NCBI GenBank assembly: GCA_016287755.1
Contig: JAEEWT010000004.1
Location: forward strand, 1-64,000
DNA from: Prevotella sp.
GTDB taxonomy: Bacteria; Bacteroidota; Bacteroidia; Bacteroidales; Bacteroidaceae
DNA: 64,000 bases
Direction of reading: 5' to 3'
Shown: piece by piece, positions 1 to 10,284 of the stretch
Layout of the letters: each line of letters starts with the position of its first letter
Numbering within the stretch: position 1 is the stretch's first letter
Notes under the pieces: generated by a model
What the model saw: the letters and a program-made list of their open reading frames with translations, nothing else
Database searches by the model: none
Told to the model about the DNA's origin: nothing
Translations under genes and position numbers: made by a program

Positions 1-28
1 CTAAGCTTATAATCCACAGCAAAGGAAT

Positions 29-60
29 AATTTTCAATTTTCAATTTTCAATTTTCAATT
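29..60. repeat. Heptamer tandem repeat (AATTTTC)n, intergenic
   Basis: aattttcaattttcaattttcaattttcaatt, exact 7-bp period. Confidence 0.85.
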
Positions 61-95
61 ATAATAACTATCTTTGCACCACAATCACTATAGAA

Positions 96-1232
96 ATGAA
101 GAATAAGAAGGCGTTTCTGGAGCTGTTGAAAGCCGGACTGTGGGGCACGCAGCCGGAACAGTCGGTGTTTACGGAGAAAACCGACTGGGATGTGGTGTAC
201 CAACTGACGAAGGAGCAGACGGTGGTTGGTATCGTGACCGACGGTATATCTGCCTTGCCGAAACAGTTCCACGGACCGCGCCCGAAGATCATGCAGTTCT
301 ATGCCCGTACGATGAACCTGGAGGATGAGAACCGCAGGATGAACAGCTTCGTACCTCAGCTGATGATTCAGCTGGAGCGCAAAGGGGTGCACTCGATGCT
401 GCTGAAAGGGGCGGGTGTGGCCACGTGCTACCGACAGCCGCTGCACCGCGTGGTGGGCGATATCGACCTGCTGGTACTCGATGCCGAGGAGTATAGGAAG
501 GCGCGTGAACTGATGCTGATGATTGCTGAGGAGGTGGAAAATGAGGACGTTGGGAGGAAACACTCGGCGTTCCAGTACAAGGGGCTGACCATCGAGGTGC
601 ATGGCGACTTCCGCTTCTATATCAACAAACAGTGTCGGTTGCATACCCCTGAATGGAAGAAGATACGACTGGCGGAGGGGGGGAGACATCTCACGGAGGG
701 ATTGCTCAAAGGGGCTATCCTGCCGCCCGTGCAGTTCGATGTTCTCTTCATCTTTGCCCATATGGTGGGGCACTATGCAGGATCGGGTGGGGTAGGACTC
801 CGTCAGGTGTCCGACTGGCTGATGTTCCTGCACCAGCATATCGCAGAGATCGATCTCCAGACACTCGAGGAGGATCTGGATTTTTTAGGTCTGAGGAAAT
901 ACTGGGAGGTATTCGGTGCCATGGCAGTGGATCAACTAGGGTTCCCGCAGGAACTCATGCCCTTATATCGCACTGACAACGTGAAGCTGGGACGGATTGT
1001 CCTGCAGAACATCTTCAAGACGGGTAACTTCGGGGCGAAGCAGAAGCAGGATCAGCTGAAGGAGGGGGCGAACCCGATAGCGAAGAAGGTGGTAACATTC
1101 TTGGGACAGATACCAGTGTATGCGCGCAACCTGCGGGTGTTCCCCAAGGACACCCTTTGGTGTTTCCGGCAATACATCGCCTCGGCGCTGAGGGGGTACC
1201 AGACGAAAGAGCCACCCCTAACCCCTCCATAA
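96..1232 (+). CDS. Nucleotidyltransferase-family protein (NTP_transf_5-like, polysaccharide-associated)
   Basis: 378-aa ORF; motif LLKGAGVATCYRQPLHRVVGDIDLLV. Confidence 0.75.
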   Translation: MKNKKAFLELLKAGLWGTQPEQSVFTEKTDWDVVYQLTKEQTVVGIVTDGISALPKQFHGPRPKIMQFYARTMNLEDENRRMNSFVPQLMIQLERKGVHSMLLKGAGVATCYRQPLHRVVGDIDLLVLDAEEYRKARELMLMIAEEVENEDVGRKHSAFQYKGLTIEVHGDFRFYINKQCRLHTPEWKKIRLAEGGRHLTEGLLKGAILPPVQFDVLFIFAHMVGHYAGSGGVGLRQVSDWLMFLHQHIAEIDLQTLEEDLDFLGLRKYWEVFGAMAVDQLGFPQELMPLYRTDNVKLGRIVLQNIFKTGNFGAKQKQDQLKEGANPIAKKVVTFLGQIPVYARNLRVFPKDTLWCFRQYIASALRGYQTKEPPLTPP

Positions 1233-1299
1233 GGAGGGGGAACCTGTGGCGCGAGAAATCTCTTTTCACACAGAATTTTATTTCCTGCTGTTTTTTTTG

Positions 1300-1410
1300 T
1301 CACACAGAAATCACAGAAATCCCAGATAATTTTCTTGCTGGATTATATGAATACTATCCGCATGGCTTGGGGCGCAGCCCCTTTCTGTGATTTCTGTGAT
1401 TTCTGTGTGA
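1300..1410. repeat. Inverted repeat with 21-bp perfect arms (tcacacagaaatcacagaaat / atttctgtgatttctgtgtga)
   Basis: Arms 1300-1320 and 1390-1410 are exact reverse complements. Confidence 0.85.
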
Positions 1411-1456
1411 GGTTAAAACTCTATATCTGTGTGAAATAAAAACTCTCTCTGTGAGA

Positions 1457-2572
1457 TTATATACTGTGGGGAACGCCTTCGACTTTCTTGATGAAATGAT
1501 TGATGACCCCATGGAGAACAAGCCATAGGGCGAAGTCGATGATGAGGATGTACGTGACGTTCAGGTATGGGTTGATCAGGTAGTTGAACACCATGTAGAA
1601 CAGGGAGAGACTTACGATGGTGATCACCACGTACCGCTTGTGCATACCCGCCCGCAGCAGCTTGTGATGGATATGGTTGCGGTCGGGCTTGAACGGGTTA
1701 CGACCCTTGCGGATGCGATGTACCGCCACACGGAGCACATCAAACAATGGTACGATGAGGGCGCTGATGGCCACGATGACATGGTTGGTGGTGTTCACCC
1801 CTTCCGCGCCCGTCAGACAGATACGCAGGGCGAGGAAACTGATGATGAATCCTAAGGTAAGACTGCCCGTATCACCCATGAACAGCTTATGTCCACGTTT
1901 CTGGTTCCCGAACACGTTATAGAACCAGAAGGGAATAATAACGCCTAAGGTGGAGAATGCCACAAGGGCGTAGATGAGCTGTCGCTCCTTGATAAAGATG
2001 AATCCGAATGCCGTGAGGGCCAGGATGGTCAGCCCGGAGGCCAGTCCGTCAACACCGTCTATCAGGTTAAACGCATTGGTGATATACACCACGATGAAGA
2101 TGGTGAGTGGATAGCTGTAGCGGGCACGGATGGTGTTAAAGCCCATGAACCCGTCGAGGTCGTGCAGCCACAGACCGGAGATGGCCAGAAGGAGTCCGCA
2201 GATGATCTGTGCCACGAACTTGGACCGGTAGCTGATACCGATCAGGTCGTCGCCCACACCCACCACATACAGGATGGTGCCACCAGCCAGCAGGAAGAGG
2301 AACTCCACCAGTACGATGCGCTCAGGGATGAAGATCACATCGTAGCCCAAAAGGTAACGCACTGCCATCATCAGCGAGATGGAGATGATCAACACGGGGA
2401 AGAACGAAAGTCCGCCCAGTCGCGGCACGGGTGTGTCGTGTATCTTCCGCTCATCGGGGATATCGTACAACTGGTGTTTGTGCGAGATGAGTAGGATACG
2501 TGGTATGATGACACAGGCCATGAGGGCCGATATCAGGAATGATGCGATGATGAATATGTAGGCTGCGGGCAT
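1457..2572 (-). CDS. MraY/WecA-family undecaprenyl-phosphate sugar-1-phosphate transferase
   Basis: Polytopic protein; NAFNLIDGVDGLASG, MGDTGSLTLGF and DRNHIHHKLL motifs; start chosen at MPAAYIF. Confidence 0.85.
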   Translation of the reverse strand: MPAAYIFIIASFLISALMACVIIPRILLISHKHQLYDIPDERKIHDTPVPRLGGLSFFPVLIISISLMMAVRYLLGYDVIFIPERIVLVEFLFLLAGGTILYVVGVGDDLIGISYRSKFVAQIICGLLLAISGLWLHDLDGFMGFNTIRARYSYPLTIFIVVYITNAFNLIDGVDGLASGLTILALTAFGFIFIKERQLIYALVAFSTLGVIIPFWFYNVFGNQKRGHKLFMGDTGSLTLGFIISFLALRICLTGAEGVNTTNHVIVAISALIVPLFDVLRVAVHRIRKGRNPFKPDRNHIHHKLLRAGMHKRYVVITIVSLSLFYMVFNYLINPYLNVTYILIIDFALWLVLHGVINHFIKKVEGVPHSI

Positions 2573-2583
2573 AATTTTAAGTT

Positions 2584-2710
2584 TATAGTGAACAGTGAAG
2601 AGTGAATAATTTGCTGCCGCAATGGTGATTGGCGTAAAACCACTTGGAATAATCGGCTTAAACTGGGGCCACAGCGGCAGCAAATTATTCACTATTCACT
2701 GTTCACTGTT
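2584..2710. repeat. Heptamer-armed inverted element (copy D)
   Basis: Arms 2584-2620 and 2674-2710, 34/37 complementary; loop contains AAAACCACTTG. Confidence 0.75.
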
Positions 2711-2717
2711 ACCTTAT

Positions 2718-3140
2718 TTATCTACTCCACCACTTTTTCTTGGGCGGCGGCTCGGTCTCAGTGGCTTGACGCTCACGGATGATGTCACGCCACGTTTTGT
2801 TCTCGGATATCATGCGGTAGATGGTGCCCCAGTCGGGCAAGCCACCCACGTTACGGTCGTCGATGAAGAGATCGACCTTGAGCTTGCGGGAGAAATGGAT
2901 GTTCTTCTCCACATCCTCCTCGGGGAAGTCGCGGTTGATGGCGTAGAAGTCAACCCCCCGCTCATGGCACCAGTCGATAGCCTCCTGGAGGAGTTCGCCC
3001 TCGCGCACTGACCAAAGGATGAGCTGATGCCGGTCGTTGATCAGCATGCGGAGGGTTTCCGTGGCAAATGGGATCTCCCGTCCTATTGCCGGGTATTCAT
3101 GCTCGACGATGGTACCGTCGAAATCTACTGCGATGGTCAT
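2718..3140 (-). CDS. Small HAD-like hydrolase (BT0820-type)
   Basis: N-terminal MTIAVDFDGTIVEHEYP; overlaps the upstream wzc-like gene by 4 nt. Confidence 0.75.
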   Translation of the reverse strand: MTIAVDFDGTIVEHEYPAIGREIPFATETLRMLINDRHQLILWSVREGELLQEAIDWCHERGVDFYAINRDFPEEDVEKNIHFSRKLKVDLFIDDRNVGGLPDWGTIYRMISENKTWRDIIRERQATETEPPPKKKWWSR

Positions 3141-5641
3141 CTTTTAACGGAGTCATCATCTTGGTTACTGTACCGGCTCTTCGAGTAGTTGCCGTAGGTG
3201 CCATAGGTACCGTAGCTGCCATACGAGCCGTAGGTGCCGTAGCGTCCGTACTTACCGTAACGACCGTAGCTGCCGTAACGACTGTACTTGCCGTAGCGAC
3301 CATAGCCGTAGTAGTAGCCGTACTTCTTCTTCGACATGTCGATACCGTTGATGACGATAGCCATGTTCGGCAACTTCTTGTCGGCACTCAGTCCGTTGAT
3401 CAGCTCGAAGCTGGTCTTCGGGGTGAAGTCGGCACGGCACATATATACGGTGACGTCGCACACACGACCGATCTGGAGGGTATCGGAAACGAGTCCTACA
3501 GGGGCGGTATCGACGATGATATAGTCGTACTCGTCGCGCAGGATCTGGAAGATCTCGTCCAACGACTGACGTGACACGATCTCGGTGGGGTTGGGAGGTA
3601 TCGGACCGGCCAACAGCAGGTCGAGGTCGTCGTGAACGCCTGAGGGCAGGATCTGCGCGCGCACATCCTCCACCGTGGGATGATCGTGGGTGAGGATCGG
3701 CGTGATACCGTGCACCTCGTCGTCGATGTCGAACTGCTCAGCCAATCTCGGCTTACGGATATCCAAACCTACAAGGATGACCTTTTTGTGCAGGAGGGCG
3801 AAACTCACCGCGAGGTTCGCGGCGTTGAAGGTCTTACCCTCACCCGAGGTGGTGGAGGTGAACATGATGACCTTGTCGTTCTCCTTCATCATGAACTGCA
3901 GGTTGGTACGCATGGCGCGGAACACCTCTTCCATCTGGTTGTTCTGGTTCTCGTGTACCACGATATCGGCCTTGGCCTTTGCCGACTCATTGGCTACAGC
4001 CACATCAGCGATGATAGGCAGGTCGGTGAGCTTCACTACATCCTCATGACCTTCGATGCGGTAGCGGAAGAAGTAGATGAGGAAGAAGGCCAAGCTCGGA
4101 ATAGCCAGACCAGTAGCCAAGGCAATGAGATACTCCTTGTTGGGATTAGGTGACACCTGAGCACCGAATTTTGGGTTGTCAATCAGCTTACCCTTGTCGG
4201 CTGTAGATGACAGAGAGATGGAGTTCTCCTCACGCTTCTGGAGAAGCATCAGGTACAGACCCGATTTCACCTCCTGTTGACGACCGATCTGCGAGAGCAT
4301 ACGCTCGTGCTCGGGCGACTGGTTGGCGGCGCTCACATACTGTCCGTGCTGCTGCATAAGCATGTTGCGACGGAACTCAGCATTGTGGCGAGCCTGGTCG
4401 AGGGTCATCTTGATATTGTTGTACAACTCGTCCAACTGCTGTGTCAGGGGCTCTACAGCCGGACTGTTCTCAGCGGCGGTGCGGAGCAGACGGTTACGCT
4501 GACCCACGATGGTGTTATACTGGGCGATGAGCTGGGATACCGAAGCGTCGGTCACGTTGGCCGGCATCATCTGGTATTTGTTGGTGGGAGAGCTGATGGC
4601 GTTGCTCAGGTCGTTGATGAACATGAGCTGCATGTTCACCTCGTTCATGGCACGTTCGGTCTGGTTAGCATTCTCAGAAGCTTTCTGCACCGTGGCCTTC
4701 ATCTCGCTGAGGGCCTGACGGTTGCGATAGCTCTCGATGGTGCTCTCGGTACTGCTCAGCTCACCACTGATCTTCGCGATACGGTCGTTGATGAACTCCT
4801 CGGTACGCACAGCCACCTCGTTCTTGTCCTCGTTGGCCTGACGGTTGTAGCTGGTCACGATCTGACGGAGGTAGTCGATAGCCCGTTGGGGAAGATCATC
4901 CACAATCGACATGTTGAGGATAGAGGTTCCTTCTGATTCTGCCACGTTCAAACGGGCAGCATAGGAGCCAGCCAAGCGACTGGGGGAGTTGATGGATACC
5001 AACTCAGTGTCACCATCGCCCAAAACGTTGTTGGTGGTGTAGAATGTCAAGTAGCCTGCCTTGGTGCGGATGGTGCAGGGGAATTTCGACAGCATGCGGT
5101 CAATGCCGTACGGGCCCTTGGAGGTGACCTCATCCACGGGGATGTAATAGGTGCCCTCCACATGGTACTCATCCCCCTTACGGGTGATTTCCAGGTTAAT
5201 GGGGGCGTTAAGTTTCTCCACGCTCACGGGGTCGATCTCTACCGTGACTGGCTGGTTCTTGTACAGACTGCTGTTGCGGATCAAGCCCTTGGAATAATAG
5301 CGGGTGTAGAGTTTCAGGTCGCGGATGGTTTCCTCAGCGATGGCCGTTGACTTAACAATCAGCTTCTCGTTCTCCATACCGTAGCTCTGTACAACCTCGC
5401 CCAGCGCATTGATGGAGCGTAGGTTGGTGGTGCTGTTGGTCTTGACGAACATCTTGGCATATGCACTATAATAAGGTGTGGTGTAGCGCAGATGCAGCCA
5501 GGCGATGCCTAAGCAGATGATCAGCGACAGCAAAAACCACTGCCAGTTCAGGATGAGCACATCGAGGATGGCTCGCAGGTCGAAGAACGATCCTTTCTCT
5601 TCTTCTACCTCAAGGGGGTTCTTAATTACTTCTTCTGACAT
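3137..5641 (-). CDS. Polysaccharide biosynthesis tyrosine autokinase / chain-length regulator (Wzc-like), Tyr-rich C-terminus
   Basis: Wzz-like N-terminus; Walker-A-like TSTTSGEGKTFNAANLA; DYIIVDTAPVG; C-terminal YG-rich tail. Confidence 0.92.
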   Translation of the reverse strand: MSEEVIKNPLEVEEEKGSFFDLRAILDVLILNWQWFLLSLIICLGIAWLHLRYTTPYYSAYAKMFVKTNSTTNLRSINALGEVVQSYGMENEKLIVKSTAIAEETIRDLKLYTRYYSKGLIRNSSLYKNQPVTVEIDPVSVEKLNAPINLEITRKGDEYHVEGTYYIPVDEVTSKGPYGIDRMLSKFPCTIRTKAGYLTFYTTNNVLGDGDTELVSINSPSRLAGSYAARLNVAESEGTSILNMSIVDDLPQRAIDYLRQIVTSYNRQANEDKNEVAVRTEEFINDRIAKISGELSSTESTIESYRNRQALSEMKATVQKASENANQTERAMNEVNMQLMFINDLSNAISSPTNKYQMMPANVTDASVSQLIAQYNTIVGQRNRLLRTAAENSPAVEPLTQQLDELYNNIKMTLDQARHNAEFRRNMLMQQHGQYVSAANQSPEHERMLSQIGRQQEVKSGLYLMLLQKREENSISLSSTADKGKLIDNPKFGAQVSPNPNKEYLIALATGLAIPSLAFFLIYFFRYRIEGHEDVVKLTDLPIIADVAVANESAKAKADIVVHENQNNQMEEVFRAMRTNLQFMMKENDKVIMFTSTTSGEGKTFNAANLAVSFALLHKKVILVGLDIRKPRLAEQFDIDDEVHGITPILTHDHPTVEDVRAQILPSGVHDDLDLLLAGPIPPNPTEIVSRQSLDEIFQILRDEYDYIIVDTAPVGLVSDTLQIGRVCDVTVYMCRADFTPKTSFELINGLSADKKLPNMAIVINGIDMSKKKYGYYYGYGRYGKYSRYGSYGRYGKYGRYGTYGSYGSYGTYGTYGNYSKSRYSNQDDDSVKR

Positions 5642-5680
5642 ATTGTACTTTTTTGAATTTTAGTATTTTGTGGACGTTTC

Positions 5681-5798
5681 GTGGAGTGTGGAGTGAGGAG
5701 TGTGGAGTGAGATATGCTTTCAGTAACAAGTGGTTTTGTATATGAATACAGTATCTCAATACTATTCTCACTCCTCCCTCCACACTCCTCACTCCTCG
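5681..5798. repeat. Heptamer-armed inverted element (copy A)
   Basis: TGGAGTG/AGGAGTG arms around a ~55-bp core. Confidence 0.8.
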
Positions 5799-5816
5799 AG
5801 TTCCTTCCTCGAGATT

Positions 5817-6692
5817 TTAACCCTCGGCCAAGGCCAGGAGGTACTTCCCATATTCGTTTTTCGCCATGGGCTGCGCCACCTTGATGAGCTGTTCCTTGGT
5901 GATCCAGCCCTTCTTGTAGGCGATTTCCTCGAGACAGGCAATCTTCAGACCCTGGCGCTTCTCGATGACCTCGATGAAGGTGGAGGCCTCCGACAGACTG
6001 TCGTGGGTGCCGGTATCGAGCCAGGCGAAGCCGCGCAGGAAGGGTTTCACCAGCAGGGCATCCTGCTTGAGGTATTCCTGGTTCACCGTGGTGATCTCCA
6101 ACTCGCCACGGGCACTGGGCTTGATATGCTTGGCAATCTCTACGACGCTATTGGGGTAGAAATACAATCCCACCACGGCATAGTTGCTCTTGGGATGCTG
6201 GGGCTTCTCCTCGATGGAGAGACAACGACCGTCGGCATCGAACTCTGCCACGCCGTAGCGCTCGGGATCGTTCACGTAGTAGCCGAACACCGTGGCCTTA
6301 CCGTGCTGCTCGGCATCGATCACGCTCTGCTTTAACAGAGAGGTGAAGCCGGCACCATGGAAGATGTTGTCACCCAGTACCAGACAGGCACAGTCGTCGC
6401 CGATGAACTCCTCGCCGATGATGAAGGCCTGGGCCAGACCGTCGGGAGAGGGCTGCTCGGCATATTCGAAGCGCACACCGAGGTCGGAGCCATCGCCTAA
6501 CAGACGCTTGAAGCCCGGCAGATCGTGGGGCGTGGAGATGATCAGGATGTCCCTGATGCCTGCCAACATTAATACCGAAATGGGATAGTAAATCATCGGC
6601 TTATCGAATATCGGGATAAGCTGCTTGCTGATTCCTTTTGTGATGGGGTAGAGACGTGTGCCGCTACCGCCCGCTAAAACGATTCCTTTCAT
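5817..6692 (-). CDS. rfbA: Glucose-1-phosphate thymidylyltransferase
   Basis: [37 protein letters not shown]; listed ORF extends upstream, start chosen at this Met. Confidence 0.93.
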   Translation of the reverse strand: MKGIVLAGGSGTRLYPITKGISKQLIPIFDKPMIYYPISVLMLAGIRDILIISTPHDLPGFKRLLGDGSDLGVRFEYAEQPSPDGLAQAFIIGEEFIGDDCACLVLGDNIFHGAGFTSLLKQSVIDAEQHGKATVFGYYVNDPERYGVAEFDADGRCLSIEEKPQHPKSNYAVVGLYFYPNSVVEIAKHIKPSARGELEITTVNQEYLKQDALLVKPFLRGFAWLDTGTHDSLSEASTFIEVIEKRQGLKIACLEEIAYKKGWITKEQLIKVAQPMAKNEYGKYLLALAEG

Positions 6693-6834
6693 ATCGTTTC
6701 GAAAACTTAAGTCCAATCTTTTATAAAAACTGTGCAAAGATAATAATTTTATGCCATAGATAGCGAAGAATCCACAGAATTTTTGTAATTTTGCATCGAT
6801 TTTTTGGAGAAAAGCGCCTCGCGTAACCGAAAAA

Positions 6835-6952
6835 GTGTGGAGTGTGGAGTGTGGAATGTGGAGTGAGAATAGTACAGAGATGCAGTATTCATATACAAAA
6901 CCACTTGAACTCGAAGCATATCTCACTCCACACTCCACATTCCACACTCCAC
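6835..6952. repeat. Heptamer-armed inverted element (copy B), opposite orientation to copy A
   Basis: TGGAGTG/TGGAATG arms; core is the reverse complement of copy A core with small differences. Confidence 0.8.
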
Positions 6953-6999
6953 AAGAGTTGAGTATGTGAAACATGCGAAACGATATAAAAATAAATACA

Positions 7000-7620
7000 A
7001 TGGGAATATTTGACAAACTCTTCGGAAAGAAGGGTGCAGAAGAGAAGAAAGCAGGCGGTATGGAAGACTACATGACACTCATCCGGGTGTATTTCCAGGC
7101 TGCCATAGCAGAGACGGCAGGCATCACCAACTTGGCGATGCTGCCCGACCTCCGCGTGTTCAAGAATACACTGAAGGTGCCGACGATGAAGAACAAACTG
7201 GGCATCGCCGAGAAAATCCAGTGCAAGAAGATGCTCAAGGACTTCTACAAGACCGATGATGACTTCTTCAAGGAGATCGATAACAGCGTGAAGAAGAACT
7301 GTAAGAAGATGCAGGACGTGCAGACGTACCTGATCCAGTTCCAGAACTTCTCGCAGGACCTGATGATGCTCACGGGGAACCTGATGAAGTTCAAACTGCG
7401 CGTGCCGTCGATCTTCAAGAAAGTGATTTACGCAGCCACGGAAAAGACTGTGGGTGACATCTTTACGAAGAATGACTTTACTGATGCAGGAACACTGAAA
7501 GCAGTGGCTGCCATCCGTAACTACAACAAACGCCTCGGCTTCTCCCAGAAGTGGGTCACCGACTTCATCTACCAGATTGTGATGCTGGCGAAGAAGGAGA
7601 AGAAGCCGAAGGAGGAGTGA
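7000..7620 (+). CDS. Conserved hypothetical protein
   Basis: ORF; start chosen at [11 protein letters not shown]. Confidence 0.6.
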   Translation: MGIFDKLFGKKGAEEKKAGGMEDYMTLIRVYFQAAIAETAGITNLAMLPDLRVFKNTLKVPTMKNKLGIAEKIQCKKMLKDFYKTDDDFFKEIDNSVKKNCKKMQDVQTYLIQFQNFSQDLMMLTGNLMKFKLRVPSIFKKVIYAATEKTVGDIFTKNDFTDAGTLKAVAAIRNYNKRLGFSQKWVTDFIYQIVMLAKKEKKPKEE

Positions 7621-8093
7621 TTTGTGGAGTGTGGAGTGAGGAGTGTGGAGTGAGATTTGCTTTCAAGAAAGGGTGACTGGCCAAAAGGTCCCGCAGAAAT
7701 GTTTATTCTCCCGCTGAATTATTTATTCTCACGCAGAGGCGCAGAGAGCGCAGAGTTCACACAGAGAATTATATTATTTCACACAGAAAGCACGGAAATC
7801 ACAGAAATTTGAATTTCAAAGCGATTGGCGCCAAGGCACTGGCGTAAGCCGAAAAAGAAGCACGCCAGGGCTTTGATGCCCTGAGCGTACCTTAATGAAC
7901 GAGCGACGAGTAGGAGCGGTTAAGCCTTCCCATATAGGGGAAGGTTTGGTTAGGGTGGATGTCTCTTTTGCTTCTTTTCTCTGCGCCAGAGAAAAGGAAG
8001 AAAGAAAAAGATAATTAGTATTTTACAAAATTTTGTTTGAGAAATTTTGCAGAATACGGAAAAAGTTTTATCTTTGTAGGCAAATTCAATCCT

Positions 8094-8387
8094 ATGGCTG
8101 AGGAAAGTAGTATCTTGAAGTTGTTTACAACCCGCATGCGGCAGCTGATTCTCCAGTACCAAGCTACGAAAAAGGAGAACGAACAACTGTGCGCGCAGGT
8201 TGCACAGCGCGACAGCGAAATCAAGCAGTTACAAGAGCAGCTCAATCAGGCAAGGAACGATTACCAAAGCCTTCAGATGGCCAAGATGATCGAGATTACC
8301 GACGGCGACATGGAAGCCGCCAAGAAACGGATCGCAGGGCTCATCAGGGAGGTGAACAAATGTATCACACTGCTTAGTGATCAATAG
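8094..8387 (+). CDS. Small coiled-coil protein upstream of zapA
   Basis: Coiled-coil-rich 97 aa; 2 nt before the next start codon. Confidence 0.6.
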   Translation: MAEESSILKLFTTRMRQLILQYQATKKENEQLCAQVAQRDSEIKQLQEQLNQARNDYQSLQMAKMIEITDGDMEAAKKRIAGLIREVNKCITLLSDQ

Positions 8388-8389
8388 CG

Positions 8390-8680
8390 ATGGCTGAAGA
8401 TAGACTACACATAAGATTGCATCTTTACGATACAGACATGGCGGTCGTAGTGAACCGCGATGAGGAAATTCTTTATCGTAACGCTGCGAAACTTATCAAC
8501 GATACAGTGAATACCTACTCGAATATCCTCAAAGGAAGGAAAAGCGAGAAGGAGATCCTGTATGCCGCTATGCTCGTGATTGCCTTGGAATACGAGAAGA
8601 ACAAGGACAATAACGATACTAGCGAGTATGATGGTATTCTGGAGAAGCTGACGCAGGAGATTGAGGCAGCGCTGAAATGA
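8390..8680 (+). CDS. zapA: Cell division protein ZapA-like
   Basis: IRLHLYDTDMAVVVNRDEEILYRNAAKLINDTVNTY, ZapA-type length and context. Confidence 0.7.
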   Translation: MAEDRLHIRLHLYDTDMAVVVNRDEEILYRNAAKLINDTVNTYSNILKGRKSEKEILYAAMLVIALEYEKNKDNNDTSEYDGILEKLTQEIEAALK

Positions 8681-8748
8681 TTTGCCGTGCCTGCGGGCAT
8701 GGAATGGAGAGAATACGTATCATACATTATTAATATTATTATACAGAA

Positions 8749-10284
8749 ATGGGTTTAACGATTATCGCTGCTGCGGTTGCACTCATATTGGGTGGACTCT
8801 GCGGATATCTAATCTTTCGTTATGTCGCTAAAGGCAAATTCAACGAAATGATGGAAACGGCCAATAAAGAGGCTGAGGTACTGAAAGAAAAGAAACTACT
8901 GGAAGTGAAGGACAAATTCCTGAACAAAAAGGCCGAACTGGAGAAAGAGGTGCAGGCCCGTAACCAGAAGATCCAACAGAACGAGAACCGACTGAAACAG
9001 CGTGAGATCAGTCTGAACCAGCGTCAGGAAGAGCTGGGAAGGAAGAAACAGGATGTGGAACAGCAGCAGCAGCGCGTGGATAACGAGAAGAAACTGCTGC
9101 AGGTGAAGCAGGACGAACTGGAGAAGATGCGCCTGCAGGAACGTGAGAAACTGGAGGAGCTGAGCGGACTGAGTGCCGAGGAGGCAAAGGCTCGTCTGGT
9201 AGAGAGTCTGAAGGACGAGGCCCGCACGGATGCTGCCAGCTATATCAACGAGATCATGGACGAGGCGAAGCTGAATGCGAACGCACAGGCCAAGAAGATC
9301 GTCATCCAGACCATCCAGCGTGTGGCTACGGAAACAGCCGTGGAGAACTCGGTGAGCGTGTTCCATATTGAGAACGATGAGGTGAAAGGACGCATCATCG
9401 GTCGTGAAGGACGAAACATCCGTGCCCTCGAGGCTGCCACCGGCGTGGAAATCGTGGTGGACGATACGCCTGAGGCCATCGTGATTTCTGCCTTCGACCC
9501 GATTCGTCGTGAGGTGTGTCGTCTGGCCCTGCACCAGCTGGTGGCCGACGGACGTATCCACCCTGCCCGTATCGAGGAGGTGGTAGCTAAGGTGAAGAAA
9601 CAGCTGGAGAACGAGGTGATCGAGACCGGTAAGCGTACAGCTATCGACCTGGGTATCCACGGTCTGCACCCCGAACTGATCCGTATCATCGGTAAGATGA
9701 AATACCGTTCATCCTATGGTCAGAACCTGCTGCAGCATGCCCGCGAGACCGCGAACCTCTGTGCGGTGATGGCATCTGAGCTCGGACTGAACCCGAAGAA
9801 GGCAAAGCGTGCCGGACTGCTGCATGATATCGGTAAGGTGCCCGATGAGGAGAGCGAGCTGCCGCACGCCCTCTATGGTGCGAAGATTGCAGAGAAGTTC
9901 AAGGAGAAACCGGATATCTGCAATGCCATTGGTGCGCACCACGACGAGATGGAGATGAATACCTTGCTGGCTCCGATTGTACAGGTGTGCGACGCGATCT
10001 CTGGTGCCCGTCCTGGTGCCCGTCGTGAGATCGTGGAGGCATACATCAAGCGTTTGAACGACTTGGAGGCCATCGCCATGAGCTATCCGGGTGTGACCAA
10101 GACATACGCTATCCAGGCGGGTCGTGAGTTGCGTGTCATTGTCGGTGCCGATAAGATGGACGACAAGGAGACGGAGGCACTCTCGGGCGAGATCGCTACA
10201 AAGATTCAGAATGAGATGACGTATCCGGGACAGGTGAAGATTACCGTGATCCGCGAGACCCGAAGCGTCGCTTACGCCAAATAA
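8749..10284 (+). CDS. rny: Ribonuclease Y
   Basis: N-terminal TM, coiled coil, KH ([29 protein letters not shown]), HD domain (LLHDIGK). Confidence 0.96.
   Translation: MGLTIIAAAVALILGGLCGYLIFRYVAKGKFNEMMETANKEAEVLKEKKLLEVKDKFLNKKAELEKEVQARNQKIQQNENRLKQREISLNQRQEELGRKKQDVEQQQQRVDNEKKLLQVKQDELEKMRLQEREKLEELSGLSAEEAKARLVESLKDEARTDAASYINEIMDEAKLNANAQAKKIVIQTIQRVATETAVENSVSVFHIENDEVKGRIIGREGRNIRALEAATGVEIVVDDTPEAIVISAFDPIRREVCRLALHQLVADGRIHPARIEEVVAKVKKQLENEVIETGKRTAIDLGIHGLHPELIRIIGKMKYRSSYGQNLLQHARETANLCAVMASELGLNPKKAKRAGLLHDIGKVPDEESELPHALYGAKIAEKFKEKPDICNAIGAHHDEMEMNTLLAPIVQVCDAISGARPGARREIVEAYIKRLNDLEAIAMSYPGVTKTYAIQAGRELRVIVGADKMDDKETEALSGEIATKIQNEMTYPGQVKITVIRETRSVAYAK

Noticed and set aside
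3068-3574. Val/Ala/Thr-rich ORF on + strand opposite the Wzc tail
   Set aside because: Its low-complexity sequence is produced by the YG-repeat codons read on the opposite strand.
8681-8748. 6S RNA gene between zapA and rny
   Set aside because: zapA-linked 6S RNA is known in other phyla, but the gap is only ~68 nt, too short.
8896-9669. Long antisense ORF opposite rny, and similar ones (48-839, 22648-23589, 42592-43500, 49515-50144)
   Set aside because: They are shadows of strongly coding frames on the other strand, with His/Leu/Val-rich unlikely compositions and no recognisable family.
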